Assembly: GCF_051014685.1 (NCBI RefSeq) | Contig: NW_027478537.1 | Location: 806,001-870,000, forward strand | Direction of reading: 5' to 3' | Source of the DNA: Ptiloglossa arizonensis | Taxonomy: Eukaryota; Arthropoda; Insecta; Hymenoptera; Colletidae | Length of the DNA: 64,000 nt | Shown here: in pieces, positions 1-8,726 of the stretch | Position numbering within the stretch: the first letter of the stretch is position 1 | Layout of the letters: the number at the start of each line of letters is the position of its first letter | Translations under genes and position numbers: made by a program | The notes under the pieces: generated by a model | The model's input: only the letters and a program-made list of their open reading frames with translations | Told to the model about the DNA's origin: nothing | The model's database searches: none

Positions 1-500
1 TCGGCAAAATTTCTGTTGCATCTGAAAGTAGAAACTCGCCCAATTGAAACGGTATGTGTGCTTTTCCCCTGGGCCATTCTAGTTATTCTTTTCGAGCATC
101 AGAACTGTGCAAATTTTGAGTTTCTCAACCGTTTCTTATCTCCAAACTGCCATATCTCGCGAACGGATAGACCAATCCGCAAAATTTCTGTTGCATCTGA
201 AAGTAGAAACTTGCCCAATTGAAACGGTATGTGTGCTTTTCCCCTGGGCCATTCTAGTTATTCGTTTCGAGCATCAGAACTGTGCAAATTTTGAGTTTCT
301 CAACCGTTTCTTACCTCCAAACTGCCATATCTCGCGAACGGATTTTCCAATCCGCAAAATTTCTGTTGCATCTGAAAGTAGAAACTCGCCTGATTACAAC
401 GGTATGCGTACTTTTCCCCTAGGCCGTTCTAGTTATTCGTTTCGAGCATCAGAACTGCCAAAATTTTGAGTTTCTCAAGCGTTTCGTACCTCCAAACTGC

Positions 501-675
501 CATATCTCGCGAACGGATTGACCAATCCGCAAAATTTCTGTTGCATCTGAAAGTAGAAACTCGCCCGATTACAACTGTATGCGTACTTTTCCCCTAGGCC
601 GTTCTAGTTATACTTGTCGAGCATCAGAACTGCGAAAATTTTGAGTTTCTCGAGCGTTTCTTACCTCCAAACTGC
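501..675 (+). repeat. Representative 175-bp satellite monomer
   Basis: This is a typical monomer, used here as the position reference (monomer position 1 = base 501). In order it holds a TCGCGA palindrome (6-11 after the leading cata), the 16-bp dyad at 14-29, an AAAATTT tract at 31-37, a stable stretch to about 75, the variable block at 78-82, a pyrimidine tract cttttcccct at 86-95, CCTAGG or a variant at 94-99, the variable block tagttattcgtttcgag (105-121), AAAATTTT at 135-142, and a variable tail at 143-166. Its only clear departures from the majority are ctgtat in place of cggtat, a tac variant at 110-112 and a ctcgag variant in the tail. The window opens within the preceding series of monomers, so this monomer has no boundary significance. 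Confidence 0.9.
514..529. other. 16-bp dyad-symmetry element in the monomer
   Basis: The sequence is CGGATTG-AC-CAATCCG: two perfect 7-bp inverted arms around a 2-bp centre, at monomer positions 14-29. It recurs in the large majority of the ~365 monomers. Variants with centre TC (the cacat type, e.g. 2,252), AA (2,777 and 4,527) and AT (e.g. 28,339-28,354) keep both arms. Minority variants break an arm: ggatag (164-179), ggattttcc (339-354), gacaaatcc (around 31,320) and accaaccc (around 13,300). Dyads of this kind can be binding sites for a homodimeric protein or can extrude as cruciforms. No binding protein can be named from sequence. Confidence 0.8.
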
Positions 676-1405
676 CATATCTCGCGAACGGATTGACCAA
701 TCCGCAAAATTTCTGTTGCATCTGAAAGTAGATACTCGCCCGATTACAACGGTATGAGTACTTTTCCCCTGGACCATTCTAGTTATTCGTTTCGAGCATC
801 AGAACTGCGAAAATTTTGAGTTTCTCAAGCGTTTCTTACTTCCAAACTGCCATATCTCGCGAACGGATTGACCAATCCGCAAAATTTCTGTTGCATCTGA
901 AAGTAGAAACTCGCCCGATTACAACGGTGTGCGTACTTTTCCCCTAGGCCGTTCTAGTTATGCTTGTCGAGCATCAGAACTGCGAAAATTTTGAGTTTCT
1001 CGAGCGTTTCTTACCTCCAAACTGCCATATCTCGCGAACGGATTGACCAATCCGCAAAATTCCTGTTGCATCTGAAAGTAGATACTCGCCCGATTACAAC
1101 GGTATGAGTACTTTTCCCCTGGGCCATTCTAGTTATTCGTTTCGAGCATCAGAACTGTGCAAATTTTGAGTTTCTCAACCGTTTCTTACCTCCAAACTGC
1201 CACATCTCGCGAACGGATAGACCAATCGGCAAAATTTCTGTTGCATCTGAAAGTAGAAACTCGCCCAATTGAAACGGTATGTGTGCTTTTCCCCTGGGCC
1301 ATTCTAGTTATTCGTTTCGTGCATCAGAACTGTGCAAATTTTGAGTTTCTCAACCGTTTCTTACCTCCAAACTGCCGTATCTCGCGAACGGATTTTCCAA
1401 TCCGC

Positions 1406-1410
1406 AAAAA
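1406..1410 (+). other. Single-base insertion: A5 instead of A4, register +1
   Basis: The AAAATTT tract at monomer positions 31-37 reads ccgcaaaaattt here. Monomer starts move from 151 modulo 175 to 152 modulo 175 and stay there until about 22,710. I saw no other monomer with this run length at this site, so it looks private. Slippage in a homopolymer, in the genome or in the assembly, would explain it. Confidence 0.85.
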
Positions 1411-2251
1411 TTTCTGTTGCATCTGAAAGTAGAAACTCGTCCGATTACAACGGTATGCGTACTTTTCCCCTAGGCCGTTCTAGTTATTCGTTTCGAGCAT
1501 CAGAACTGCGAAAATTTTGAGTTTCTCAAGCGTTTCGTGCCTCCAAACTGCCATATCTCGCGAACGGATTGACCAATCCGCAAAATTTCTGATGCATCTG
1601 AAAGTAGAAACTCGCCCGATTACAACGGTATGCGTACGTTTCCCCTAGGCCGTTCTGGTTATTCGTTTCGAGCATCAGAACTGTGAAAATTTTGAGTTTC
1701 TCAACCGTTTCTTACCTCCGAACTGCCATATCTCGCGAACGGATTGACCAGTCCGCAAAATTTCTCTTGCATCTGAAAGTAGAAACTCGCCCGATTACAA
1801 CGGTGTGCGTACTTTTCCCCTAGGCCGTTCTAGTTATGCTTGTCGAGCATCAGAACTGCGAAAATTTTGAGTTTCTCGAGCGTTTCTTACCTCCGAACTG
1901 CCATATCTCGCGAACGGATTGACCAATCCGCAAAATTTCTGTTGCATCTGAAAGTAGAAACTCGCCCGAATACAACGGTGTGCGTACTTTTCCCCTAGGC
2001 CGTTCTTGTTATTCGTTTCGAGTATCAGAACCGCTAAAAGTTTGAGTTTCTCAAGCGTTTCCTACATCCAAACTGCCATATCTCGCGAACGGATTGACCA
2101 ATCCGCAAAATTTCTGTTGCATCTGAAAGTAGAAACTCGCCCGATTACAACGGTATGCGTACTTTTCCCCTAGGCCGTTCTAGTTATTCGTTTCGAGCAT
2201 CAGAACTGCGAAAATTTTGAGTTTCTCAAGCGTTTCTCACCTACAAACTGC

Positions 2252-4001
2252 CACATCTCGCGAACGGATTGTCCAATCCGCAAAATTTCTGATACATCTG
2301 AAAGTAGAAACTCGCCCGATTACAACTGTATGCGTACTTTTCCCCTAGCCCGTTCTAGTTATTCGTTTCGAGCAACAGAACTGCGAAAATTTTGAGTTTC
2401 TCAAGCGTTGCTTACCTCCAAACTGCCATATCTCGCGAACGGATTGACCAATCCGCAAAATTTCTGTTGCATCTGAAAGTAGAAACTCGCCCGATTACAA
2501 CGGTGTGCGTACTTTTCCCCTAGGCCGTTCTAGTTATGCTTGTCGAGCATCAGAACTGCGAAAATTTTGAGTTTCTCGAGCGTTTCTTACCTCCAAACTG
2601 CCATATCTCGCGAACGGATTGACCAATCCGCAAAATTTCTGTTGCATCTGAAAGTAGAAACTCGCCCGATTACAACGGTATGCGTACTTTTCCCCTAGGC
2701 CGCTCTAGTTATTCGTTTCGAGCATCAGAACTGCGAAAATTTTGAGTTTCTCAAGCGTTGCTTACCTCCATACTGCCATATCTCGCGAACGGATTGAACA
2801 ATCCGCAAAATTTCTGTTGCATCTGAAAGTAGAAACTCGCCCGATTACAACGGTGTGCGTACTTTTCCCCTAGGCCGTTCTTGTTATTCGTTTCGAGTAT
2901 CAGAACCGCGAAAAGTTTGAGTTTCTCAAGCGTTTCCTACATCCAAACTGCCATATCTCGCGAACGGATTGACCAATCCGCAAAATTTCTGTTGCATCTG
3001 AAAGTAGAAACTCGCCCGATTACAACGGTATGCGTACTTTTCCCCTAGGCCGTTCTAGTTATTCGTTTCGAGCATCAGAACTGCGAAAATTTTGAGTTTC
3101 TCAAGCGTTTCTCACCTACAAACTGCCACATCTCGCGAACGGATTGTCCAATCCGCAAAATTTCTGATGCATCTGAAAGCAGAAACTCGCCCGATTACAA
3201 CTGTATGCGTACTTTTCCCCTAGCCCGTTCTAGTTATTCGTTTCGAGCAACAGAACTGCGAAAATTTTGAGTTTCTCAAGCGTTGCTTACCTCCAAACTG
3301 CCATATCTCGCGAACGGATTGACCAATCCGCAAAATTTCTGTTGCATCTGAAAGTAGAAACTCGCCCCATTACAACGGTGTGCGTACTTTTCCCCTAGGC
3401 CGTTCTAGTTATGCTTGTCGAGCATCAGAACTGCGAAAATTTTGAGTTTCTCGAGCGTTTCTTACCTCCAAACTGCCATATCTCGCGAACGGATTGACCA
3501 ATCCGCAAAATTTCTGTTGCATCTGAAAGTAGAAACTCGCCCGAATACAACGGTATGCGTACTTTTCCCCTAGGCCGTTCTAGTTATTCGTTTCGAGCAT
3601 CAGAACTGCGAAAATTTTGAGTTTCTCAAGCGTTGCTTACCTCCAAACTGCCATATCTCGCGAACGGATTGACCAATCCGCAAAATTTCTGTTGCATCTG
3701 AAAGTAGAAACTCGCCCGATTACAACGGTGTGCGTACTTTTCCCCTAGGCCGTTCTTGTTATTCGTTTCGAGTATCAGAACCGCGAAAAGTTTGAGTTTC
3801 TCAAGCGTTTCCTACATCCAAACTGCCATATCTCGCGAACGGATTGACCAATCCGCAAAATTTCTGTTGCATCTGAAAGTAGAAACTCGCCCGATTACAA
3901 CGGTATGCGTACTTTTCCCCTAGGCCGTTCTAGTTATTCGTTTCGAGCATCAGAACTGCGAAAATTTTGAGTTTCTCAAGCGTTTCTCACCTACAAACTG
4001 C
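2252..4001 (+). repeat. 10-monomer higher-order repeat, copy 1 (1,750 bp)
   Basis: Ten monomers start at 2,252, 2,427, 2,602, 2,777, 2,952, 3,127, 3,302, 3,477, 3,652 and 3,827. The unit consists of two related five-monomer halves of 875 bp. Each half begins with a cacatctcg / gattgtcca monomer. The halves are told apart by gatacatctg versus gatgcatctgaaagc, cgctctag and cttacctccatac versus cgttctag and cttacctccaaac, and gattacaac versus ccattacaac. The sequence just upstream (about 1,930-2,251) also matches the end of the unit with a few mismatches. This is the standard layered structure produced by unequal exchange. Confidence 0.88.
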
Positions 4002-5751
4002 CACATCTCGCGAACGGATTGTCCAATCCGCAAAATTTCTGATACATCTGAAAGTAGAAACTCGCCCGATTACAACTGTATGCGTACTTTTCCCCTAGCC
4101 CGTTCTAGTTATTCGTTTCGAGCAACAGAACTGCGAAAATTTTGAGTTTCTCAAGCGTTGCTTACCTCCAAACTGCCATATCTCGCGAACGGATTGACCA
4201 ATCCGCAAAATTTCTGTTGCATCTGAAAGTAGAAACTCGCCCGATTACAACGGTGTGCGTACTTTTCCCCTAGGCCGTTCTAGTTATGCTTGTCGAGCAT
4301 CAGAACTGCGAAAATTTTGAGTTTCTCGAGCGTTTCTTACCTCCAAACTGCCATATCTCGCGAACGGATTGACCAATCCGCAAAATTTCTGTTGCATCTG
4401 AAAGTAGAAACTCGCCCGATTACAACGGTATGCGTACTTTTCCCCTAGGCCGCTCTAGTTATTCGTTTCGAGCATCAGAACTGCGAAAATTTTGAGTTTC
4501 TCAAGCGTTGCTTACCTCCATACTGCCATATCTCGCGAACGGATTGAACAATCCGCAAAATTTCTGTTGCATCTGAAAGTAGAAACTCGCCCGATTACAA
4601 CGGTGTGCGTACTTTTCCCCTAGGCCGTTCTTGTTATTCGTTTCGAGTATCAGAACCGCGAAAAGTTTGAGTTTCTCAAGCGTTTCCTACATCCAAACTG
4701 CCATATCTCGCGAACGGATTGACCAATCCGCAAAATTTCTGTTGCATCTGAAAGTAGAAACTCGCCCGATTACAACGGTATGCGTACTTTTCCCCTAGGC
4801 CGTTCTAGTTATTCGTTTCGAGCATCAGAACTGCGAAAATTTTGAGTTTCTCAAGCGTTTCTCACCTACAAACTGCCACATCTCGCGAACGGATTGTCCA
4901 ATCCGCAAAATTTCTGATGCATCTGAAAGCAGAAACTCGCCCGATTACAACTGTATGCGTACTTTTCCCCTAGCCCGTTCTAGTTATTCGTTTCGAGCAA
5001 CAGAACTGCGAAAATTTTGAGTTTCTCAAGCGTTGCTTACCTCCAAACTGCCATATCTCGCGAACGGATTGACCAATCCGCAAAATTTCTGTTGCATCTG
5101 AAAGTAGAAACTCGCCCCATTACAACGGTGTGCGTACTTTTCCCCTAGGCCGTTCTAGTTATGCTTGTCGAGCATCAGAACTGCGAAAATTTTGAGTTTC
5201 TCGAGCGTTTCTTACCTCCAAACTGCCATATCTCGCGAACGGATTGACCAATCCGCAAAATTTCTGTTGCATCTGAAAGTAGAAACTCGCCCGAATACAA
5301 CGGTATGCGTACTTTTCCCCTAGGCCGTTCTAGTTATTCGTTTCGAGCATCAGAACTGCGAAAATTTTGAGTTTCTCAAGCGTTGCTTACCTCCAAACTG
5401 CCATATCTCGCGAACGGATTGACCAATCCGCAAAATTTCTGTTGCATCTGAAAGTAGAAACTCGCCCGATTACAACGGTGTGCGTACTTTTCCCCTAGGC
5501 CGTTCTTGTTATTCGTTTCGAGTATCAGAACCGCGAAAAGTTTGAGTTTCTCAAGCGTTTCCTACATCCAAACTGTCATATCTCGCGAACGGATTGACCA
5601 ATCCGCAAAATTTCTGTTGCATCTGAAAGTAGAAACTCGCCCGATTACAACGGTATGCGTACTTTTCCCCTAGGCCGTTCTAGTTATTCGTTTCGAGCAT
5701 CAGAACTGCGAAAATTTTGAGTTTCTCAAGCGTTTCTCACCTACAAACTGC
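4002..5751 (+). repeat. 10-monomer higher-order repeat, copy 2 (1,750 bp)
   Basis: This is a tandem copy of 2,252-4,001. Reading line against line I find one mismatch, gtcata at 5,575-5,580 where copy 1 has gccata, so identity is about 99.9%. Shared private markers include gatacatctg (about 4,041), the cctccatactg variant (about 4,516), gaaagcagaaac (about 4,926) and ccccattac (about 5,111). A third copy starts at 5,752 and loses similarity near 5,857. Such high identity implies a recent duplication or an assembly duplication. Confidence 0.88.
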
Positions 5752-6276
5752 CACATCTCGCGAACGGATTGTCCAATCCGCAAAATTTCTGATGCATCTG
5801 AAAGTAGAAACTCGCCCGATTACAACTGTATGCGTACTTTTCCCCTAGCCCGTTCTTGTTATTCGTTTCGAGTATCAGAACTGCGAAAATTTTGAGTTTC
5901 TCAAGCGTTTCTCACCTACAAACTGCCACATCTCGCGAACGGATTGTCCAATCCGCAAAATTTCTGATGCATCTGAAAGTAGAAACTCGCCCGATTACAA
6001 CTGTATGCGTACTTTTCCCCTAGCCCGTTCTAGTTATTCGTTTCGAGCAACAGAACGGCGAAAATTTTGAGTTTCTCAAGCGTTTCTCACCTACAAACTG
6101 CCACATCTCGCGAACGGATTGTCCAATCCGCAAAATTTCTGATGCATCTGAAAGTAGAAACTCGCCCGATTACAACTGTATGCGTACTTTTCCCCTAGCC
6201 CGTTCTAGTTATTCGTTTCGAGCAACAGAACGGCGAAAATTTTGAGTTTCGCAAGCGTTGCTTACCTCCAAACTGC
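5752..6276 (+). repeat. Three consecutive cacat-type (type D) monomers
   Basis: Monomers starting at 5,752, 5,927 and 6,102 all carry the type D signature (ctcacctac before the monomer, then cacatctcg, gattgtcca and gatgcatctg). Elsewhere D monomers are spaced several units apart. The second and third are nearly identical to each other, but the first differs in having ttgttattcg and gagtatcag in its tail. This looks like local single-monomer amplification at the junction between the 10-mer and 15-mer blocks. Confidence 0.75.
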
Positions 6277-8726
6277 CATATCTCGCGAACGGATTGACCA
6301 ATCCGCAAAATTTCTGTTGCATCTGACAGTAGAAACTCGCCCGATTACAACGGTGTGCGTACTTTTCCCCTAGGCCGTTCTTGTTATTCGTTTCGAGCAT
6401 CAGAACCGCGAAAAGTTTGAGTTTCTCAAGCGTTTCCTACATCCAAACTGCCATATCTCGCGAACGGATTGACCAATCCGCAAAATTTCTGTTGCATCTG
6501 AAAGTAGAAACTCGCCCGATTACAACGGTGTGCGTACTTTTCCCCTAGGCCGTTCTTGTTATTCGTTTCGAGTATCAGAACCGCGAAAAGTTTGAGTTTC
6601 TCAAGCGTTTCCTACATCCAAACTGCCATATCTCGCGAACGGATTGACCAATCCGCAAAATTTCTGTTGCATCTGAAAGTAGAAACTCGCCCGATTACAA
6701 CGGTGTGCGTACTTTTCCCCTAGGCCGTTCTAGTTATGCTTGTCGAGCATCAGAACTGCGAAAATTTTGAGTTTCTCGAGCGTTTCTTACCTCCAAACTG
6801 CCATATCTCGCGAACGGATTGACCAATCCGCAAAATTTCTGTTGCATCTGAAAGTAGAAACTCGCCCGAATACAACGGTATGCGTACTTTTCCCCTAGGC
6901 CGTTCTAGTTATTCGTTTCGAGCATCAGAACTGCGAAAATTTTGAGTTTCTCAAGCGTTGCTTACCTCCAAACTGCCATATCTCGCGAACGGATTGACCA
7001 ATCCGCAAAATTTCTATTGCATCTGAAAGTAGAAACTCGCCCGATTACAACGGTGTGCGTACTTTTCCCCTAGGCCGTTCTTGTTATTCGTTTCGAGTAT
7101 CAGAACCGCGAAAAGTTTGAGTTTCTCAAGCGTTTCCTACATCCAAACTGTCATATCTCGCGAACGGATTGACCAATCCGCAAAATTTCTGTTGCATCTG
7201 AAAGTAGAAACTCGCCCGATTACAACGGTATGCGTACTTTTCCCCTAGGCCGTTCTAGTTATTCGTTTCGAGCATCAGAACTGCGAAAATATTAAGTTTC
7301 TCAAGCGTTTCTCACCTACAAACTGCCACATCTCGCGAACGGATTGTCCAATCCGCAAAATTTCTGATGCATCTGAAAGTAGAAACTCGCCCGATTACAA
7401 CTGTATGCGTACTTTTCCCCTAGCCCGTTCTTGTTATTCGTTTCGAGTATCAGAACCGCGAAAAGTTTGAGTTTCTCAAGCGTTTCCTACATCCAAACTG
7501 TCATATCTCGCGAACGGATTGACCAATCCGCAAAATTTCTGTTGCATCTGAAAGTAGAAACTCGCCCGATTACAACGGTATGCGTACTTTTCCCCTAGGC
7601 CGTTCTAGTTATTCGTTTCGAGCATCAGAACTGCGAAAATTTTGAGTTTCTCAAGCGTTTCTCACCTACAAACTGCCACATCTCGCGAACGGATTGTCCA
7701 ATCCGCAAAATTTCTGATGCATCTGAAAGTAGAAACTCGCCCGATTACAACTGTATGCGTACTTTTCCCCTAGCCCGTTCTAGTTATTCGTTTCGAGCAA
7801 CAGAACGGCGAAAATTTTGAGTTTCGCAAGCGTTGCTTACCTCCAAACTGCCATATCTCGCGAACGGATTGACCAATCCGCAAAATTTCTGTTGCATCTG
7901 AAAGTAGAAACTCGCCCGATTACAACGGTGTGCGTACTTTTCCCCTAGGCCGTTCTTGTTATTCGTTTCGAGCATCAGAACCGCGAAAAGTTTGAGTTTC
8001 TCAAGCGTTTCCTACATCCAAACTGCCATATCTCGCGAACGGATTGACCAATCCGCAAAATTTCTGTTGCATCTGAAAGTAGAAACTCGCCCGATTACAA
8101 CGGTGTGCGTACTTTTCCCCTAGGCCGTTCTTGTTATTCGTTTCGAGTATCAGAACCGCGAAAAGTTTGAGTTTCTCAAGCGTTTCCTACATCCAAACTG
8201 TCATATCTCGCGAACGGATTGACCAATCCGCAAAATTTCTGTTGCATCTGAAAGTAGAAACTCGCCCGATTACAACGGTATGCGTACTTTTCCCCTAGGC
8301 CGTTCTAGTTATTCGTTTCGAGCATCAGAACTGCGAAAATTTTGAGTTTCTCAAGCGTTTCTCACCTACAAACTGCCACATCTCGCGAACGGATTGTCCA
8401 ATCCGCAAAATTTCTGATGCATCTGAAAGTAGAAACTCGCCCGATTACAACTGTATGCGTACTTTTCCCCTAGCCCGTTCTTGTTATTCGTTTCGAGTAT
8501 CAGAACCGCGAAAAGTTTGAGTTTCTCAAGCGTTTCCTACATCCAAACTGTCATATCTCGCGAACGGATTGACCAATCCGCAAAATTTCTGTTGCATCTG
8601 AAAGTAGAAACTCGCCCGATTACAACGGTATGCGTACTTTTCCCCTAGGCCGTTCTAGTTATTCGTTTCGAGCATCAGAACTGCGAAAATTTTGAGTTTC
8701 TCAAGCGTTTCTCACCTACAAACTGC
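6102..8726 (+). repeat. 15-monomer higher-order repeat, copy 1 (2,625 bp)
   Basis: Fifteen monomers make up the unit. Markers shared with copy 2 at +2,625 are gaacggcg (about 6,054), the private tctgacagtag (about 6,324), cccgaatac (about 6,866), tttctattgc (about 7,011), ttaagtttc (about 7,292) and repeated ccgcgaaaagtttg monomers. Inside it, a 1,575-bp (9-monomer) spacing links 6,209 and 7,784. Similarity to copy 2 starts near 6,061 and fades near 8,475. The tail of the unit is itself a partial repeat of its middle. Confidence 0.8.

Larger units (their letters stand above)
1..1925 (+). repeat. Irregular left block with subfamily E and mixed monomers
   Basis: About eleven monomers show no clean higher-order period. 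Four stretches (around 61-150, 236-325, 1,111-1,200 and 1,286-1,375) carry the E signature: cccctgggccattctag, gtgcaaattttgag and ctcaaccgtttc in place of cccctaggccgttctag, gcgaaaattttgag and ctcaagcgtttc. The others are ordinary monomers of the majority type. The monomer around 731-860 carries only the first part of the E signature. The extra A in the run at 1,406-1,410 shifts the register by +1. I see no gene here. Confidence 0.8.

Noticed and set aside
107..469. Plus-strand open frames of 60-130 codons (e.g. 107-469, 19,506-19,895, 21,256-21,645, 22,158-22,511)
   Set aside because: They lie entirely within satellite monomers and repeat the same peptide text in shifted frames. Because 175 is not a multiple of 3, the frame rotates each monomer and stops soon appear. 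They open only where subfamily E or similar variants lose a stop. There is no start context, codon bias or domain to support coding.
511..529. Dyad as a rho-independent terminator or bacterial operator
   Set aside because: The arms are AT-rich for a terminator, the loop is only 2 bp, and no T-run follows directly. The satellite context is eukaryotic, with no promoter or gene nearby.
611..627. RNA polymerase III B-box or tRNA T-arm resemblance in gtttcgagcat (monomer positions ~114-124)
   Set aside because: It matches the B-box consensus at only about six of nine fixed bases and lacks the closing CC. There is no A-box at the right distance and no cloverleaf. The common gttatgcttgtcgag variant destroys it further.
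501..675. Alternating A/B monomer pattern as in alpha satellite
   Set aside because: The gagcaacag type is often followed by the gtgtgcg / gttatgcttgtcg type, but runs of one class and 5-, 7- and 10-monomer orders break strict alternation. Only the 350-bp dimer at 21,361-22,210 is truly alternating.
6209..6400. Recurring minus-strand 63-81 codon open frames (6,209, 7,784, 8,834, 10,409, 12,334, 13,909, 15,484, 16,709)
   Set aside because: They recur because the same monomer variant (gaacggcg with gtttcgcaagcg) recurs at multiples of 175 bp. They are a marker of the 9- and 15-monomer duplications, not genes.
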